DNA of 64,000 nt from Tupaia tana. Its lineage: Eukaryota; Chordata; Mammalia; Scandentia; Tupaiidae. This document shows, one piece after another, positions 22,216 through 33,060 of the stretch. The stretch covers positions 31,192,083-31,256,082 of the forward strand of contig JAKSZU010000009.1 in assembly GCA_026018925.1 (NCBI GenBank), written 5' to 3'. The translations under genes were made by a program, and so were the position numbers. The number at the start of each line of letters is the position of its first letter. Position 1 is the first letter of the stretch. The notes under the pieces were generated by a model. That model saw nothing but the letters and a program-made list of their open reading frames with translations. It had not been told where the DNA came from and did not search any database.

Positions 22216-22765
22216 AAGGGACCAGAAGTAACATAATTGTTAAGATGCTGGACTCCCACATGATTTACTGTGGTTCAAGTCTTGGACCAGAGATATGAAA
22301 ATCATGCAGGGAGTGTGTGCTTGTGTGCCCAAAATCCAGAGAGGAGAATGGAGGAGAAAGGATTGTAGAGTAGCCATCACCCCTAGGGGGTGATTCCTCA
22401 TTTTCCCATTCTGTCAATCTCTCTCTCTCCAGAAAGCACACATTCTCCATGGCATAAGTCCTTTTTTATTTTTTAGAGATTTTTACCTTAGGGTGCCTGT
22501 GCTTGCTGCCAGAGAGAGGAAGACAGAGACAGTGAGAAGGAAAATGAGGAATAACTCTCCCCCCAAAGGGAAACAGTCACTCCTCAATCCCTTCTCCTCC
22601 ATTCTCCTCCCAGGATCTTGGGCATGCGCTCACACACGTTTGACTTGAGTTTCAAGCCACCAGGTCCAGGACTCAAACTGTGGTTAGACATGTGGGAATT
22701 CAGTGAAGTAACCACTATGCCATGTGCTGTCCCTGGCAAAAATAAATCTTAAAAGGAAAAAAAAA
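22216..22765 (+). mobile_element. Tu-III-type SINE interrupted by another SINE
   Basis: Body at 22216-22461. Its A-rich tail (AAAAATAAATCTTAAAAGG) reappears at 22736-22765, beyond the opposite-strand SINE at 22462-22734. The flank GCTGTGTAA (22208-22216) recurs as GTTGTGTAA (22768-22776), the same target as the SINE at 21928. Confidence 0.75.
22462..22734 (-). mobile_element. Tu-III-type SINE nested in a SINE tail
   Basis: Minus-strand copy with the T-rich end at 22462 and head CCATGTGCTGTCCC at 22734. It sits in the tail of the plus-strand SINE at 22216. Confidence 0.85.
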
Positions 22766-22864
22766 TGTTGTGTAAAACGTCATGTGCAAGATTATCACAG
22801 TAAAGTCACTGAAATCTGGAAGTATTTATTTATTATTACTGCTAGAATTATCTTCACTAAAATA

Positions 22865-22918
22865 CTTAGGCAAGTTATTTAAGGTCTTGTGCCTCAGTTT
22901 ACTCTTCCTTGAAATGGG
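22865..22918 (-). mobile_element. MIR relic, left part
   Basis: GGCAAGTTATTTAAGGTCTT and GCCTCAGTTTACTCTTCCTT form the antisense MIR core. It continues at 23231 after a SINE. Confidence 0.75.
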
Positions 22919-22927
22919 TAATGGTCT

Positions 22928-23132
22928 GGAGCCAGCAGATGGCATAGCAGTTACGTTACTGGAGTACCACATGGCTGACCACAGATAGAGTCCTGGACTT
23001 GGTGGCTTGAAACTCATGCCAGGCACATGTGTGTACTTACCCAAGATCCCAGGAGAAGAATGGAGGAGAAGGGATTGTGGCGTGGCCATCCCCCCAGGGG
23101 ATAATTTCTCACTTTCCCTCTCTCTGTCTCTC

Positions 23133-23163
<31 letters not shown>

Positions 23164-23221
23164 CTCTCTGGTGAGTGTATGGCCCTAAGGCAAAAATCTC
23201 TCCATAAAATGAATGAATGAA
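22928..23221 (+). mobile_element. Tu-III-type SINE inside MIR
   Basis: The older head form, with the CT tail expanded to about 60 bases of (TC)n/(TCTG)n at 23117-23168. Target-site duplication TAATGGTCT at 22919-22927 and 23222-23230. Confidence 0.9.
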
Positions 23222-23230
23222 TAATGGTCT

Positions 23231-23300
23231 CTACTACATAGAATTATTATGAAGATTAAAAGAGTTAACCTTTGTAAAAGTATTTGCAGTGCCATAGCCT
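23231..23300 (-). mobile_element. MIR relic, right part
   Basis: TACATAGAATTATTATGAAG followed by ATTAAAAGAGTTAACC continues the antisense MIR from 22865-22918. Confidence 0.7.
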
Positions 23301-24184
23301 AAGGCTTTTACTATTAATGGACTTTTGGCTACTTTTGTCACAACTGGCTCAAGGATTGGGCACTGTGATCTTGTTGGTGGAAAATTCTCAGAACTGCAGC
23401 TGATAGGGATTGGGAGAGACAAAGACTGGCACACATGGGTTTTTGGCTATCTTACGACATTGCTTAATTTATCTCGTGGTGACAGTGTTCAAAACAATTC
23501 AAACCTTTCCTTCTCTACTCTTTAATTATGTGTGCTGGTTGGTAATTTATTGGCTTGTCTTTCCATTTAACCACAGGGATCCTGTGCAGAGTAACTCCTT
23601 CTAGAAGCAATCCATAAATTAATAATTCCAATAGTATTAAACAGAAAGAACGTAGTGTTTGACTGAGGCTGTGTGGCTATTCCCTTAAGTGTCACTTGCT
23701 GCTTACAATATGCTGAGAAAAATGCCCTGTTATAACTCGGCCTGCCTTCTACTCATTCTCTGTGGTCCCTCAGGTAAAATAGGTAATACTCTCAGAGTAA
23801 TTAATTATGGCTAAAATAAAGAGTCATTTTTTTCCCAGCCTGAACTGTTAGAGAATGGGAAAATGAGGACATTGTCTTCTCTAGACACAGCTGCTTATAT
23901 ATATATATACTTTGAAAACTGCTTATCCCTGAAGAGAAGTATTTGAGTCTCACAGCTATGGTCTGAAGAATCATGTGGCCTTTCTATTTTGAAACAAAGA
24001 CTAAAAGGAGTAGCTAGAGGTAAATACCTCAATGCAATTTCAGAGGGTAGGACCGACATCCACCCTAACAGCTATCTAGGGTTGAGCAGGCTCTTGCTGT
24101 ATAGGATGACAATTCAGGGATTCAAATTGTCACTTTGTGAAATCAGCCATGTCTTGTAAATGCCTAGAATTATAGGAAGCTAGC
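23301..24184. other. Unrecognised, fairly complex sequence
   Basis: Contains a short (TA)n tract at about 23899-23910. No gene or repeat recognised. Confidence 0.45.
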
Positions 24185-24330
24185 CTAAGATGAGGGTTCT
24201 AACCCAATCTTACTAGCTGTGTACACTTAGGTCACTCACGATTCCTAGTATAAAACAGCTCCACAGACGTGTTGAACAATAGCTGTGTGAGGCATTATGT
24301 CAAATGTTCAAATAACAAAGATAAATAAGA
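24185..24330 (-). mobile_element. Possible MIR relic
   Basis: CTAGCTGTGTACACTTAGGT with CACTCAC resembles the antisense MIR segment around CTAGCTGTGTGACCTTGG. Weak elsewhere. Confidence 0.45.
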
Positions 24331-24837
24331 CATGGTATTTCTTTTTCTCTTATTACAAAAGTAGAGGAATAGAACTCATTGGACTATATGGTCTCCAGAA
24401 TCCTTTTTCATTAAAAGAATATTGGACTCATCCAGACCCCATGTTTCATATATTTTAATTATTACATGCGTCAAATTGTTTTTTTTTTTTTTGAGGCTAT
24501 AGCAGTTTGGATAGATTTGTCTTATGATTACCAATGATCTGTCACTTCTGAAATGCCATGCGAAAAGAGGCGGAATTAACCACTCCCCAAATTTTGATTG
24601 CTGTAGGCACCTCTCCTACACTACAGTGTTTTCACTGAGATTTAATGTGAATGCTTTATCTCAGTTCCAAATCTAAAACACTATCTTCTATCTTAATATA
24701 GAAATTACAGTTGGAAGAACTCACAACCTTCTTAAAACCTATGGGACTTTACTAAGGACTAACTTACTAAGGTGGCAGTTGGGGACATTACAGGTAGAAT
24801 ATGTCAGTATTTTGTGAAATATTTCTTTTATTTCCTT

Positions 24838-24925
24838 TTCTTTCTTCTTTCCTTCCTTCCTTCCTTCCTTCCTTCCTTCCTTCCTTCCTTCCTTCCTTCC
24901 TTCCTTCCTTCCCTTCTTTCCCTTC

Positions 24926-24982
<57 letters not shown>

Positions 24983-25047
24983 TTCCTTCCTTCCTTCCTT
25001 CCTTCCTTCCTTCCTTCCTTCCTTCCTTCCTTCCTTCCTTCCCTTCT

Positions 25048-25128
<81 letters not shown>

Positions 25129-25138
25129 TTTCCTTTCT
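24838..25138. repeat. Compound (CCTT)n/(CTTT)n microsatellite, SINE-derived
   Basis: About 300 bases alternating between CCTT blocks and CTTT blocks. It lies between the left target-site duplication (24813-24827) and the body of the SINE at 25139, so it is that SINE's expanded poly-A tail read on the other strand. Its long open frames in several phases are an artefact of the lack of stops. Confidence 0.95.
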
Positions 25139-25376
25139 AAAATTTGTCAGAAGGGAAGTATGCTTGCCAGAGAGAAACAGTAAAGGAGAAAACAGCTCCC
25201 AATGGGGTGTGGTCATGCCACATTCCCTTCTCCTGCATTGTCCTATCTTTTCAGTATTTTGGGTACACATGCACATGCACTTGGTATTTTTCTCAAGCCA
25301 CTAGGTCCAGGATTCCAATTTCACAGTTGGCCATTTGGTATACAACTCCCTTAACCAGCAGGCCATTGGGTCATCC
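25139..25376 (-). mobile_element. Tu-III-type SINE with giant tail
   Basis: Diverged minus-strand body; head ends GGCCATTGGGTCATCC. Target-site duplication TGTGAAATATTTCTT at 24813-24827 and 25377-25391, perfect over 15 bases and enclosing the microsatellite. Confidence 0.9.
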
Positions 25377-25578
25377 TGTGAAATATTTCTTAACTTAGAT
25401 GCTTCAGTGAGCAAAAATATATGCTATACTCATCTGCACAAGAAAATTACAAAGAGCATTTTCTCATATGCTCTAGATACTGAGAAAAAAAGAAAAAGAC
25501 AATAAGTAGGCAGGTTCTATGTTGCTAAAGGAGGAAGTGAAACTTCAATTTTGAGAATATTTAATGAGAAATCAAATG

Positions 25579-25648
25579 TTGAGTCATCAGAAAAGCCATG
25601 ACACATTTTTGCATAGAAAAATATATCGTGACTTTTTTGATGACCAAG
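25579..25648. mobile_element. Mariner-type MITE, about 70 bp
   Basis: Near-palindromic. The left end GAGTCATCAGAAAAGCCATG and the reverse complement of the right end (TTGGTCATCAAAAAAGTCAC) are inverted copies. The centre TTTTTGCATAGAAAAA matches the element at 58499. No coding capacity. Confidence 0.7.
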
Positions 25649-25826
25649 TAGTATTTGTGAAAAACAAGAAGATAACAAGGTCAGCTACTGGTTTGGTTCA
25701 TCTCATCCCCTGTAGATTCAGTGGGACTCTTTCCCAGAGAAAGTCCTAACTGCATGTAAACATCTCAAGAGCTCATGTCACAGAAACTCAAGTATTAGAG
25801 TGAGGATGATGATGATATCCATATCT

Positions 25827-26098
25827 TTTTTTTTTTTTTTGAGAGGTTTTTGCTATAGGGCGCGTGCACTCGCCAGAAAGACAGAGAGACAGAGAGATAG
25901 AAAGCGAGAAATTACCTCCCGGGGGGATGGCCACACCACAAACCCTTCTCCTCCATTCTCCTCTTGGGATATTGGGCATGCACACAGTCACGCCTGGCGT
26001 GAGTTCTGGCGTGAGTTTAAGCCATCGGGTCCGGGATTCAAACAGCATTCGGCTACATGGAAGTTCAGCAACATAGCCATTATGTTAACTGCTGGTCC
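25827..26098 (-). mobile_element. Tu-III-type SINE, young
   Basis: Target-site duplication GATGATGATATCCATATCTT (25807-25826) and GATGATGATACCCATATCTT (26099-26118), 19 of 20 identical. A small internal duplication of GGCGTGAGTTCT lies near 25996-26020. Confidence 0.95.
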
Positions 26099-26118
26099 TG
26101 ATGATGATACCCATATCT

Positions 26119-26220
26119 TAAATGGGTAACCATAATGATAGTACCTACTTCATAAGACTATTATGAAGATGAAATGAGCTCATATATGAAGGTGGTTTTG
26201 GTATACAAGAAGCACTATAA
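26119..26220 (-). mobile_element. MIR relic
   Basis: AATGATAGTACCTACTTCAT followed by GAAGATGAAATGAGCTCA is the antisense MIR 5' half. The SINE at 25827 inserted at its edge. Confidence 0.7.
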
Positions 26221-26329
26221 TTGTTTTTGCGATATATATTGCATATACTATATATATAAAGGAAAATAAATCCCACTAGTTGAAAATTGAATTAGATCAT
26301 TATTTTCATGGTTTCCTTTCCATAGTTGT

Positions 26330-26384
26330 TTCAAACATGAAATATGGAATGTGTATTAAAACAAAACTATGCATGGATTTCATA
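26330..26384 (-). mobile_element. Partial copy of the mariner-type MITE at 26899
   Basis: GGAATGTGTATTAAAACAAA then CTATGCATGGATTTCA matches the reverse complement of the element at 26899-27026. Confidence 0.55.
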
Positions 26385-26424
26385 CTTTGGAGGAGGGTTG
26401 CACCTGGGTGATAGATCATGGCAC

Positions 26425-26545
26425 GGTGGTAAAATGCAATCCCTTCTCCTCTATTCTCCTCCTGGGATCTTGGGCACACATGCACATGTGACTGGTCTGC
26501 AACTCAAACTGCAGTCAACTATGTGGGGATCCAGTGACATAATCT
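26425..26545 (-). mobile_element. Tu-III-type SINE fragment
   Basis: Body and head without tail: AATGCAATCCCTTCTCCTCT through CTATGTGGGGATCCAGTGAC. Confidence 0.8.
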
Positions 26546-26898
26546 GCTTTTCCCTATTTTTGTTTTTAAGCATTAGAGGAGTCTCTTCAAGATTCAAGGC
26601 ACCTTGATAAATTAAAATTTCATACCTCTCCCTCAAATCATACCACTTAGAACTGAATGTATGTAAGTGGAATAGTGGTAATAAAGTTGAGTAATAGATC
26701 CCCTATGGTGAGTTTGAGGCAACTCAAGTGATTATTTTAATAATACAAGAACTGGCCATTGAAAGACAAATATATATGTGTACAAAAATATCAAGACAGG
26801 TCTAGACTAGGGATCCTATGAATAGTTCCTACATTTGTACCTATATCTATGTATCTATCAATCTATCTATATGAAATATATATACACAGAGACACATA

Positions 26899-27026
26899 AG
26901 AGGACTTCAAAAATTTCATGAAAAATGAAATTAAAGTGCAGGTTTATTTTGGTGCAAAATTTTTTAAAATTCATGCATAGCTTTTTTTATAATACACATT
27001 TTCCACAAATCTTTGAAGATCTCTCA
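26899..27026. mobile_element. Mariner/Tc1-type MITE, 128 bp
   Basis: Terminal inverted repeats: AGAGGACTTCAAAAATTTCA on the left, and the complement of the right end reads GAGATCTTCAAAGATTTG. Flanked by TA at 26897-26898 and 27027-27028, the dinucleotide target of the mariner superfamily. Internal part ATTTTGGTGCAAAATTTTTT. No transposase. Confidence 0.75.
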
Positions 27027-27028
27027 TA

Positions 27029-27130
27029 TAATATAATGTTACATGTATTATATATACTAATATTTAATATAAATATATAACACAAATATATATTGAATAT
27101 ATTTATACAAATACATAAAATATATTTTTA
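27029..27130. repeat. AT-rich low-complexity tract
   Basis: Almost pure A/T with TATATA and AATATA runs. Confidence 0.8.
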
Positions 27131-27234
27131 AACCACAATACAGTATAGTCAATAATTCTTCCCTATTAAAAGTCAAGATTGGCAAATATAGCATGTATGA
27201 ATCAAGCTCCTATTAATTCTTCCATTTTCTCTCC

Positions 27235-27375
27235 TCTCTTCCTTCATGCTTTCATCAAACGTTTGCCTAGCTCTTGCTATGTGTGAGTCACTATATCAAC
27301 TGTGCTAACTGCTATCTGTGGGGATAGAATAAATGTAATTTATAATCCCTACACTCGAGTTGTTCACAGTATACT
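27235..27375 (-). mobile_element. L2 relic
   Basis: TTTCATCAAACGTTTGCCTA, TTGCTATGTGTGAGTCACTA and GGGGATAGAATAAATG match the antisense L2 end in order. Confidence 0.6.
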
Positions 27376-27494
27376 GTCCATGTACCTCCTCACCACTCTT
27401 ATTCACTGTTAGGCATATGTGTTACAGCAGCAAGCACCATTGGTAAGAGGACACAGAGACGTCATGCCTCGTTCAAATTTAAAGATAACTGAAG

Positions 27495-27767
27495 ATGGGC
27501 CAGCATAGTGGTTAGGGTGTTGGACTCCCACATGGCTGATCACGGTTTGAGTCCTGGGCCCAGCAACTTTAAACTCATGTTGGACGTAGCTGTATGCATG
27601 TCCAAGATCCCAGGAGGAGAATGGAGGAGAAAGGATTGTGGCATGGCCACACTCCCCCATGGGAGGTGATTTCTTACTTTCCCTATCACTGTCTTTCTCT
27701 TTGTCTCTCCAGTGAACACACATGCCCTATGGCAAAAACCTTAAAACATAAAAAAATAATAAAAAAT
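27495..27767 (+). mobile_element. Tu-III-type SINE
   Basis: Older head variant. Target-site duplication ATAACTGAAG (27485-27494) and ATAACTGTAG (27768-27777). Confidence 0.9.
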
Positions 27768-27777
27768 ATAACTGTAG

Positions 27778-28724
27778 AAGCACAAAAACATTCTGATCTC
27801 TGTTTAACTCTCTGTAAAGTCAAACTATCATTTACAGTTGAAGTATTGATTCCAGCTCAAAATAGACAAGAATTTTCTCCTGCTCAGTTTCCTGAAAATA
27901 AAATAGCTAATCTGTGTAGCTCTAATCCCTTATCACTCTGAATAATCAAACATAGATTTGTGTCCACTTCCTTAATGTCTAAACAATGTGAACATTGGAC
28001 TACAGAATGTCTAAGGTCCACTCAAATTCTGTATAATGATAATATTTAAACAAAATAACACAGACCCCATTTAATTTCTCCTATGTTCAAACACTGCATA
28101 TTGTTTTTCAGTCAGGGCAAAGTGAATAAACTGCAGCATCCATAGTTTCCCATGTATCAAAAAGTCTACAGTGCTTTTAAACTATGCCTCATCTAATATA
28201 CTCAGTTCTAAAGCTTAAACTACATTTACTCCATAGCTGTGTGTGTTGGGGGTGGGGTGGGAAGGAAGAGAGTGTTTATACTCCTTGAATAGATATATGG
28301 CACAGACTCTCGAGATTTGAAATAGAATTAAAGTATAGTGAAAACAAATAAGAATAATAGGAAAATTACTGTAAAATGTATTGTTTTGGACCCTGATGAG
28401 AATCATTTAGGGAAAATAAACTCCTTGAAATAATATTGCTACTACTGCATTTGCTTTGTTTGAAATGCTGAGAAAAATCTCCAGTTAAATCAAAACTACA
28501 TTTTTTCTGCTGATATATGCATACACTTGTGTGTTTTATTTGCTGTGATTTGTTGTTGTTTGTTTGTTTTCTGGCAGCTTCTTTTTAATGTAACATCCAC
28601 TCAAGGGAATGCTTTGCCTGCAGTATGCTATTTCCAATAGGATAATAAAATAAGAAAAAAAATCAACATTCTATATTCACTAAAAACATACAAATACAGG
28701 GTTTCACCTGAAGACACCAGGAAG

Positions 28725-28727
<3 letters not shown>
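27778..28727. other. No recognised feature
   Basis: SINE-free interval with a G-rich GGGGGTGGGGTGGG stretch near 28248-28261 and a TTGTTTGTTTG run near 28550. No coding signal. Confidence 0.45.
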
Positions 28728-28766
<39 letters not shown>

Positions 28767-28773
28767 ACACACA
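28728..28773. repeat. (AC)n microsatellite
   Basis: About 22 AC units with one AT interruption at about 28761. Confidence 0.96.
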
Positions 28774-28854
28774 GAGGAAAAAAACAGAGTTAAATTTAGT
28801 CATGAAAACAGCTAACTTTAAATTGTGAATATTGCTCCCAAGCTCTGGTCTTCA

Positions 28855-29935
28855 TTTACACTGTTATTTCCTTTATACACTTCTCCTTAGTGATCTCATC
28901 TAATTTTATCACTTCAACTATTACTAATAGTAACTGACTCCGTAAGCTTTCCCTCAAGATCTGCTTTTTCTCCAAATCATCACCTGGTTTATGCACCTCT
29001 CCACTTCCATGTCTCAATAACATCTCAAACATATATTTAAATGTGTCGTTCTGCTCCACTACTTTTTTAATTCCCAATTTCTGGAAAGAAAAATATTATA
29101 CTTTCTAAAAATATTATACTTTTTAAAATCATTCAAGCCATAAATATTTGATCTAACTCTCTTTTCAGACTAGACACCACATTATATTGACTCTTCACAA
29201 TGGCTACCATCTTTCTTCTCTTCCCCATAATTTCTACTCTATCTTAGAGATTACCATCTTTTGTGTTAAAGTATGAAAATAATCTCCTAAGTGGGTTCTA
29301 ACCTGGTTCTCCCTTTTCAACCTTTTCCACAAACTATAGGGCAACATCTTCTAAAAATACCATTTTCACACTTTCTATTTGTTTAAAAAAAATTCAGCGG
29401 CCTTGCTAATTATATTAAAGACAATGTGTAATATCAGTAGCACAGAATTCAAGTTTCCACGTATTAGGATTTTCTTTTATTCTTTTACACTAATCAAGGA
29501 GGCATATTGTTTTCCAAGTCTTATGCCATTATAAGAGACTGAAATAAGAAAAAGAAACAAAAATACAGTGCCATAAAAAGGAACAGAATTTTGAGGCTCA
29601 GTCTGTGTCTTGCAGTCTGTTTCTTTGCTCATGCCATTCTCTCCACCTGCTAAACCTTCACTGATCCTTTTCTTGTCCAGCATATGTCTATCATCCTCAG
29701 TAAGTGCTTACATCCACAGTGACCACTCTGTTTGATCTTCTCTAGCTCTATTGTCTGTGTCACTTACTTGGCATTTAGCACCCTCTGCCTTGTATTACAA
29801 TGATCTTTCTCTCTCTCTCCTCTCATTGGGTTTTCCCATTTACCGTCAGCTAACTAAGATCAGGGAAAGGTCTGACACTACTTTTGTACCTCTAATGAAC
29901 TGTAGAAAAGTGCTATTGAGTATATACTGAAATTT
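28855..29935 (+). mobile_element. L2 LINE relic, plus strand
   Basis: CACCTCTCCACTTCCATGTC, TCTCCTAAGTGGGTTCTAAC, TTGCTCATGCCATTCTCTCC and GATCAGGGAAAGGTCTGACA follow the L2 ORF2 3' half and 3' end in order over about 1 kb. Highly diverged, no open frame, probably with small unrelated inserts. Confidence 0.7.
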
Positions 29936-30730
29936 GCCTTTGGTATACAGTACAAACACATGTTTAGATTCAATTCTTTATTTTATTTATGCCAGTTTGA
30001 GTGCCTATGTGTAGACCTAGCTCAAATTAGTCTGCCATTTCCATAAATTATAACCTGCAGGGCCATACACCTAGTATCGTTTTGCAAATGGAGTTTTGAA
30101 CTGTGGCTGTTTCTTTTAAGCACATTAGTCAAAATCCTGGTTCAGAGTTATTTAAAGTAGTTTGTATTTTATGGTCCTATGAAGGTTTCACATTGCAACT
30201 GCTGAGCTTTAAAAACACAGAAACTAGAAAGAGGGTACAAGGAACTGCCATCTGTCCCTATAAACAATTATTGGCCGGCCATCTGCCCATATACCGGGTA
30301 ATGATTTTAACGCTGGTAATATCTGACTGAAATATTCTATCTCCACGGAGACAAAGAAAGGAAACCCATTAAAAAGTGCTGATCCTTCTAGTTGTTGTTA
30401 GTGAATGTTTTCTCCCATGTAAGACCTTATTGTTTAATTTGTGTTTCTACGCTTATCACTATGTATTGAAAAGTTATTCTTCATGACTCTTCTGGGAATA
30501 CCTATCTCTTTGCATATAGGTGCTTCAATCTACAAATTACCAGAATGAGTTACCACAACTGTGGAATATCATTTAGAAGCATTAAACATGAACTAAAATG
30601 CCCAATATACTAATATTCTTATCATTTTGCGTAACAATAGAGAGGTAATAGTAATGGGATTAATGAGTAACCCCCTTGTCCAAGCTAAGCAGAATAAAGG
30701 AACTCACAAAGAGTTTGCCCTGCCTTTCGA
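29936..30730. other. Repeat-poor island, possible conserved non-coding element
   Basis: Balanced, complex sequence with several CpG (around 30272-30312) and no recognised repeat. No open frame longer than 75 codons. Confidence 0.35.
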
Positions 30731-30740
30731 AATCAACTCT

Positions 30741-30960
30741 GAAAGACCAGCAAGTGATGCGGTACTTAAGGCACTAGACTCCTAGTCATGGACTCAGTGG
30801 CTTGAAAATCTTGCCAGTGCATATACATATCTAAATTACTAAGAGAAGAAAAATGAGGAAGGACTGTGGCATGGCCATACCCCCTGGGGGTGATTTCTTA
30901 CTTTCCCTCTGTCTCTCTCCAGCAAGTGCACAGGCCCTATGGGGGGGGGGGGGGGAATAA
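30741..30960 (+). mobile_element. Tu-III-type SINE with G15 run
   Basis: Older copy with a shortened body. After the CCCTAT block the usual GGCAAAAACC is replaced by 15 G (30941-30955). Flanks share TCAACTCT (about 30731 and 30965). Confidence 0.85.
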
Positions 30961-30967
30961 AAGAGTC

Positions 30968-32694
30968 AACTCTTCAAAGTTCACAATCCTTCTAGTGGGT
31001 TTATTGCTTTGCTTATCTTTCTGTGATCCAAATTGAGGTAAACTACCTTGTGATTTTTTTTTTAATTTGGACAGAAGCTAGTGTTAGAGCAGGACATGGT
31101 CATTTAGAAATTCAAAGATTTCTATATGTGTGACTTAACATATGAAATTAAGATCTTGCTTATGGTATTAAATCTGAGCTGTGAATCATTCAACCCAGAT
31201 TACTTTTTTAGACACAGTGGTTTCAAAAGATATGGTAGTAATTCATAGCGTTTATCAATAACATGTACATGAAAGGCTAAAATTATTGTAGGCACTATGG
31301 ATTTTCAGCCAGTGCCATTTTTTGAAAAAAATGTTTACTAAGTTTCAAACCATCATGTCCTACACTAATTTATGTGTCTCCAAATTATTTGGTTTTCAAG
31401 CATAGGCTCACATTTTAATAAAATAGCTTTCAATGCGTCTGCTGTTTTGTAAATGTCATATGAAATAGTGATATTGTCAACATGTTTCACATCTAAACTA
31501 GTTCCAACAATTTATATCTGAAGAATTCAGTTATTTTATCAAAACTTTTCTTGCTTTGCCTGTAGTTATCAATATTCTTACAGCATGACTTCTCAGAAAT
31601 GTTGCTTAAGTAATAGTTGATTAGCTTTTAAAATATTGGGAGTGGACTGAAATAATTTTGGAAAATTTCTGAAATCTGATAAAAGGTATGAAAAATGTAA
31701 TTCTCAGATATTTTGTATAATATGAGCTTTGGCTGTTCTAGGATGTGAAAACTTATGCTGCAAATTTTATATCTACAAATCATCATTGTTTCCCCATAGA
31801 AATTTTAGGTGTTATAGTTATTCATAGTTATTAAAATCCTAAGGAAATAAATGTGTACTTATCTACAAGATGGTCAGCTTCTTTGACTTGGCAAATAACA
31901 CTAGGCAATGGGTAAAATCAAACTGAAATTTAGTTTTCATAACTTTCAATGTGCAATTTTATTTATAAGCTTAAGCAAACAAATGAAACAAAAAGATTAA
32001 TGACAAGTCTACTTAAAGAAAAAAAATTAACTCAGGAGATTTATTTTTTATTGCTGCTTTAACGTATATATAAGAATTTATTTTTCCTCTGCTCCTGACA
32101 ATTTTAAATACATGGATATTGCCACTTATACTATAACAATCATAATGCTGTTGTTTAATAATAAAAGGGAAGCATAAAATCATGTCATTGAGACTTCCAT
32201 TTGAAATTTTTGCCCTGCATTTTCTCAACAACTTTTCTGGGATTAACAGAAAGCTATTTGTGATGATCTTGACAGTTCATGTGTGAAAAAAAAAAAATTA
32301 TAAGGCAGCTATTACTGTATATATTACAAACTATAATAAAACTGTGGGTATGAAAAAATAATGAGTGAATCTGCTAAAAGAAGAAGATTTGGGGAGATAG
32401 AGGAAAACTATCTATTGGTGACAATTGGTTTGTTCACCAAAGTCAATTGATGACTCATCCTCACCAGCTAATTCTGCAGTCTGCCAAGGAACTTTGTTGG
32501 AGAAAGGAATCCTCTGGGCTTGGTTACTGCAATGCGTTTTTGCTTGCTAGTGTTAAATTTCTGCAGCTATTGTTCTTTCATGCAGTGAGGCTGCCTCTAC
32601 AAAAGCTCAGATGCTAATGCAATAACTGTACACACTGTGTATGTAGACAGTCCTCAGTAGAACAATGAAGAAAGTGAAATAAATGCTCTAGATT
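30968..32694. other. Long repeat-poor island
   Basis: About 1.7 kb without a recognised transposon, the longest such stretch in the SINE-poor middle. AT-rich to about 32380, then more complex. The part 32400-32640 is described in the findings. Confidence 0.4.
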
Positions 32695-32802
32695 TAAGCA
32701 GGCCTAAGTTCCTGTACTTGATCTTTTGAAATTAGATGTGTGAGCCTTACTAAGTCATTTGGTCCCTCTAAGTATCACTCTACTAAACTGTAAACTAAAG
32801 AA
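32695..32802 (-). mobile_element. MIR relic
   Basis: GTGAGCCTTACTAAGTCATT followed by CCCTCTAAGTATCACTC and TAAACTGTAAACTAA gives the antisense MIR order. Ends at the SINE insertion. Confidence 0.65.
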
Positions 32803-32812
32803 CTTGGACTGA

Positions 32813-33050
32813 GACCAGCAGATGGCATAATGGTTATGTGACTGGACTCCCACATGGCTGACCATGGTTCAACTCATTGACCCAGTGACTTGAAACTCAC
32901 ACGAGGACCATCTACATGTGTGCTCAAAATCCCAAGAGGAGAATGGAGGAGAAAGGATTATGGTATGGGCCATCCCTCCTGGAGGGTGATTTCCGGCTTT
33001 CTGTCTCTCTGTTTCTCTGGTGCACACATGTGTCCTATAGCTAAAATCTC
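32813..33050 (+). mobile_element. Tu-III-type SINE
   Basis: Older head variant. Flanking repeats CTTGGACT (about 32803) and CTTTGGACT (about 33052). A few bases are lost in the B box (GTTCAACTCATT). Confidence 0.88.
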
Positions 33051-33060
33051 TCTTTGGACT

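Noticed and set aside
24772..25304. Open frames of 122-167 codons on both strands (Phe/Leu/Ser- and Lys/Glu-rich)
   Set aside because: They exist only because (CCTT)n/(CTTT)n has no stops in any phase. They run through a SINE tail.
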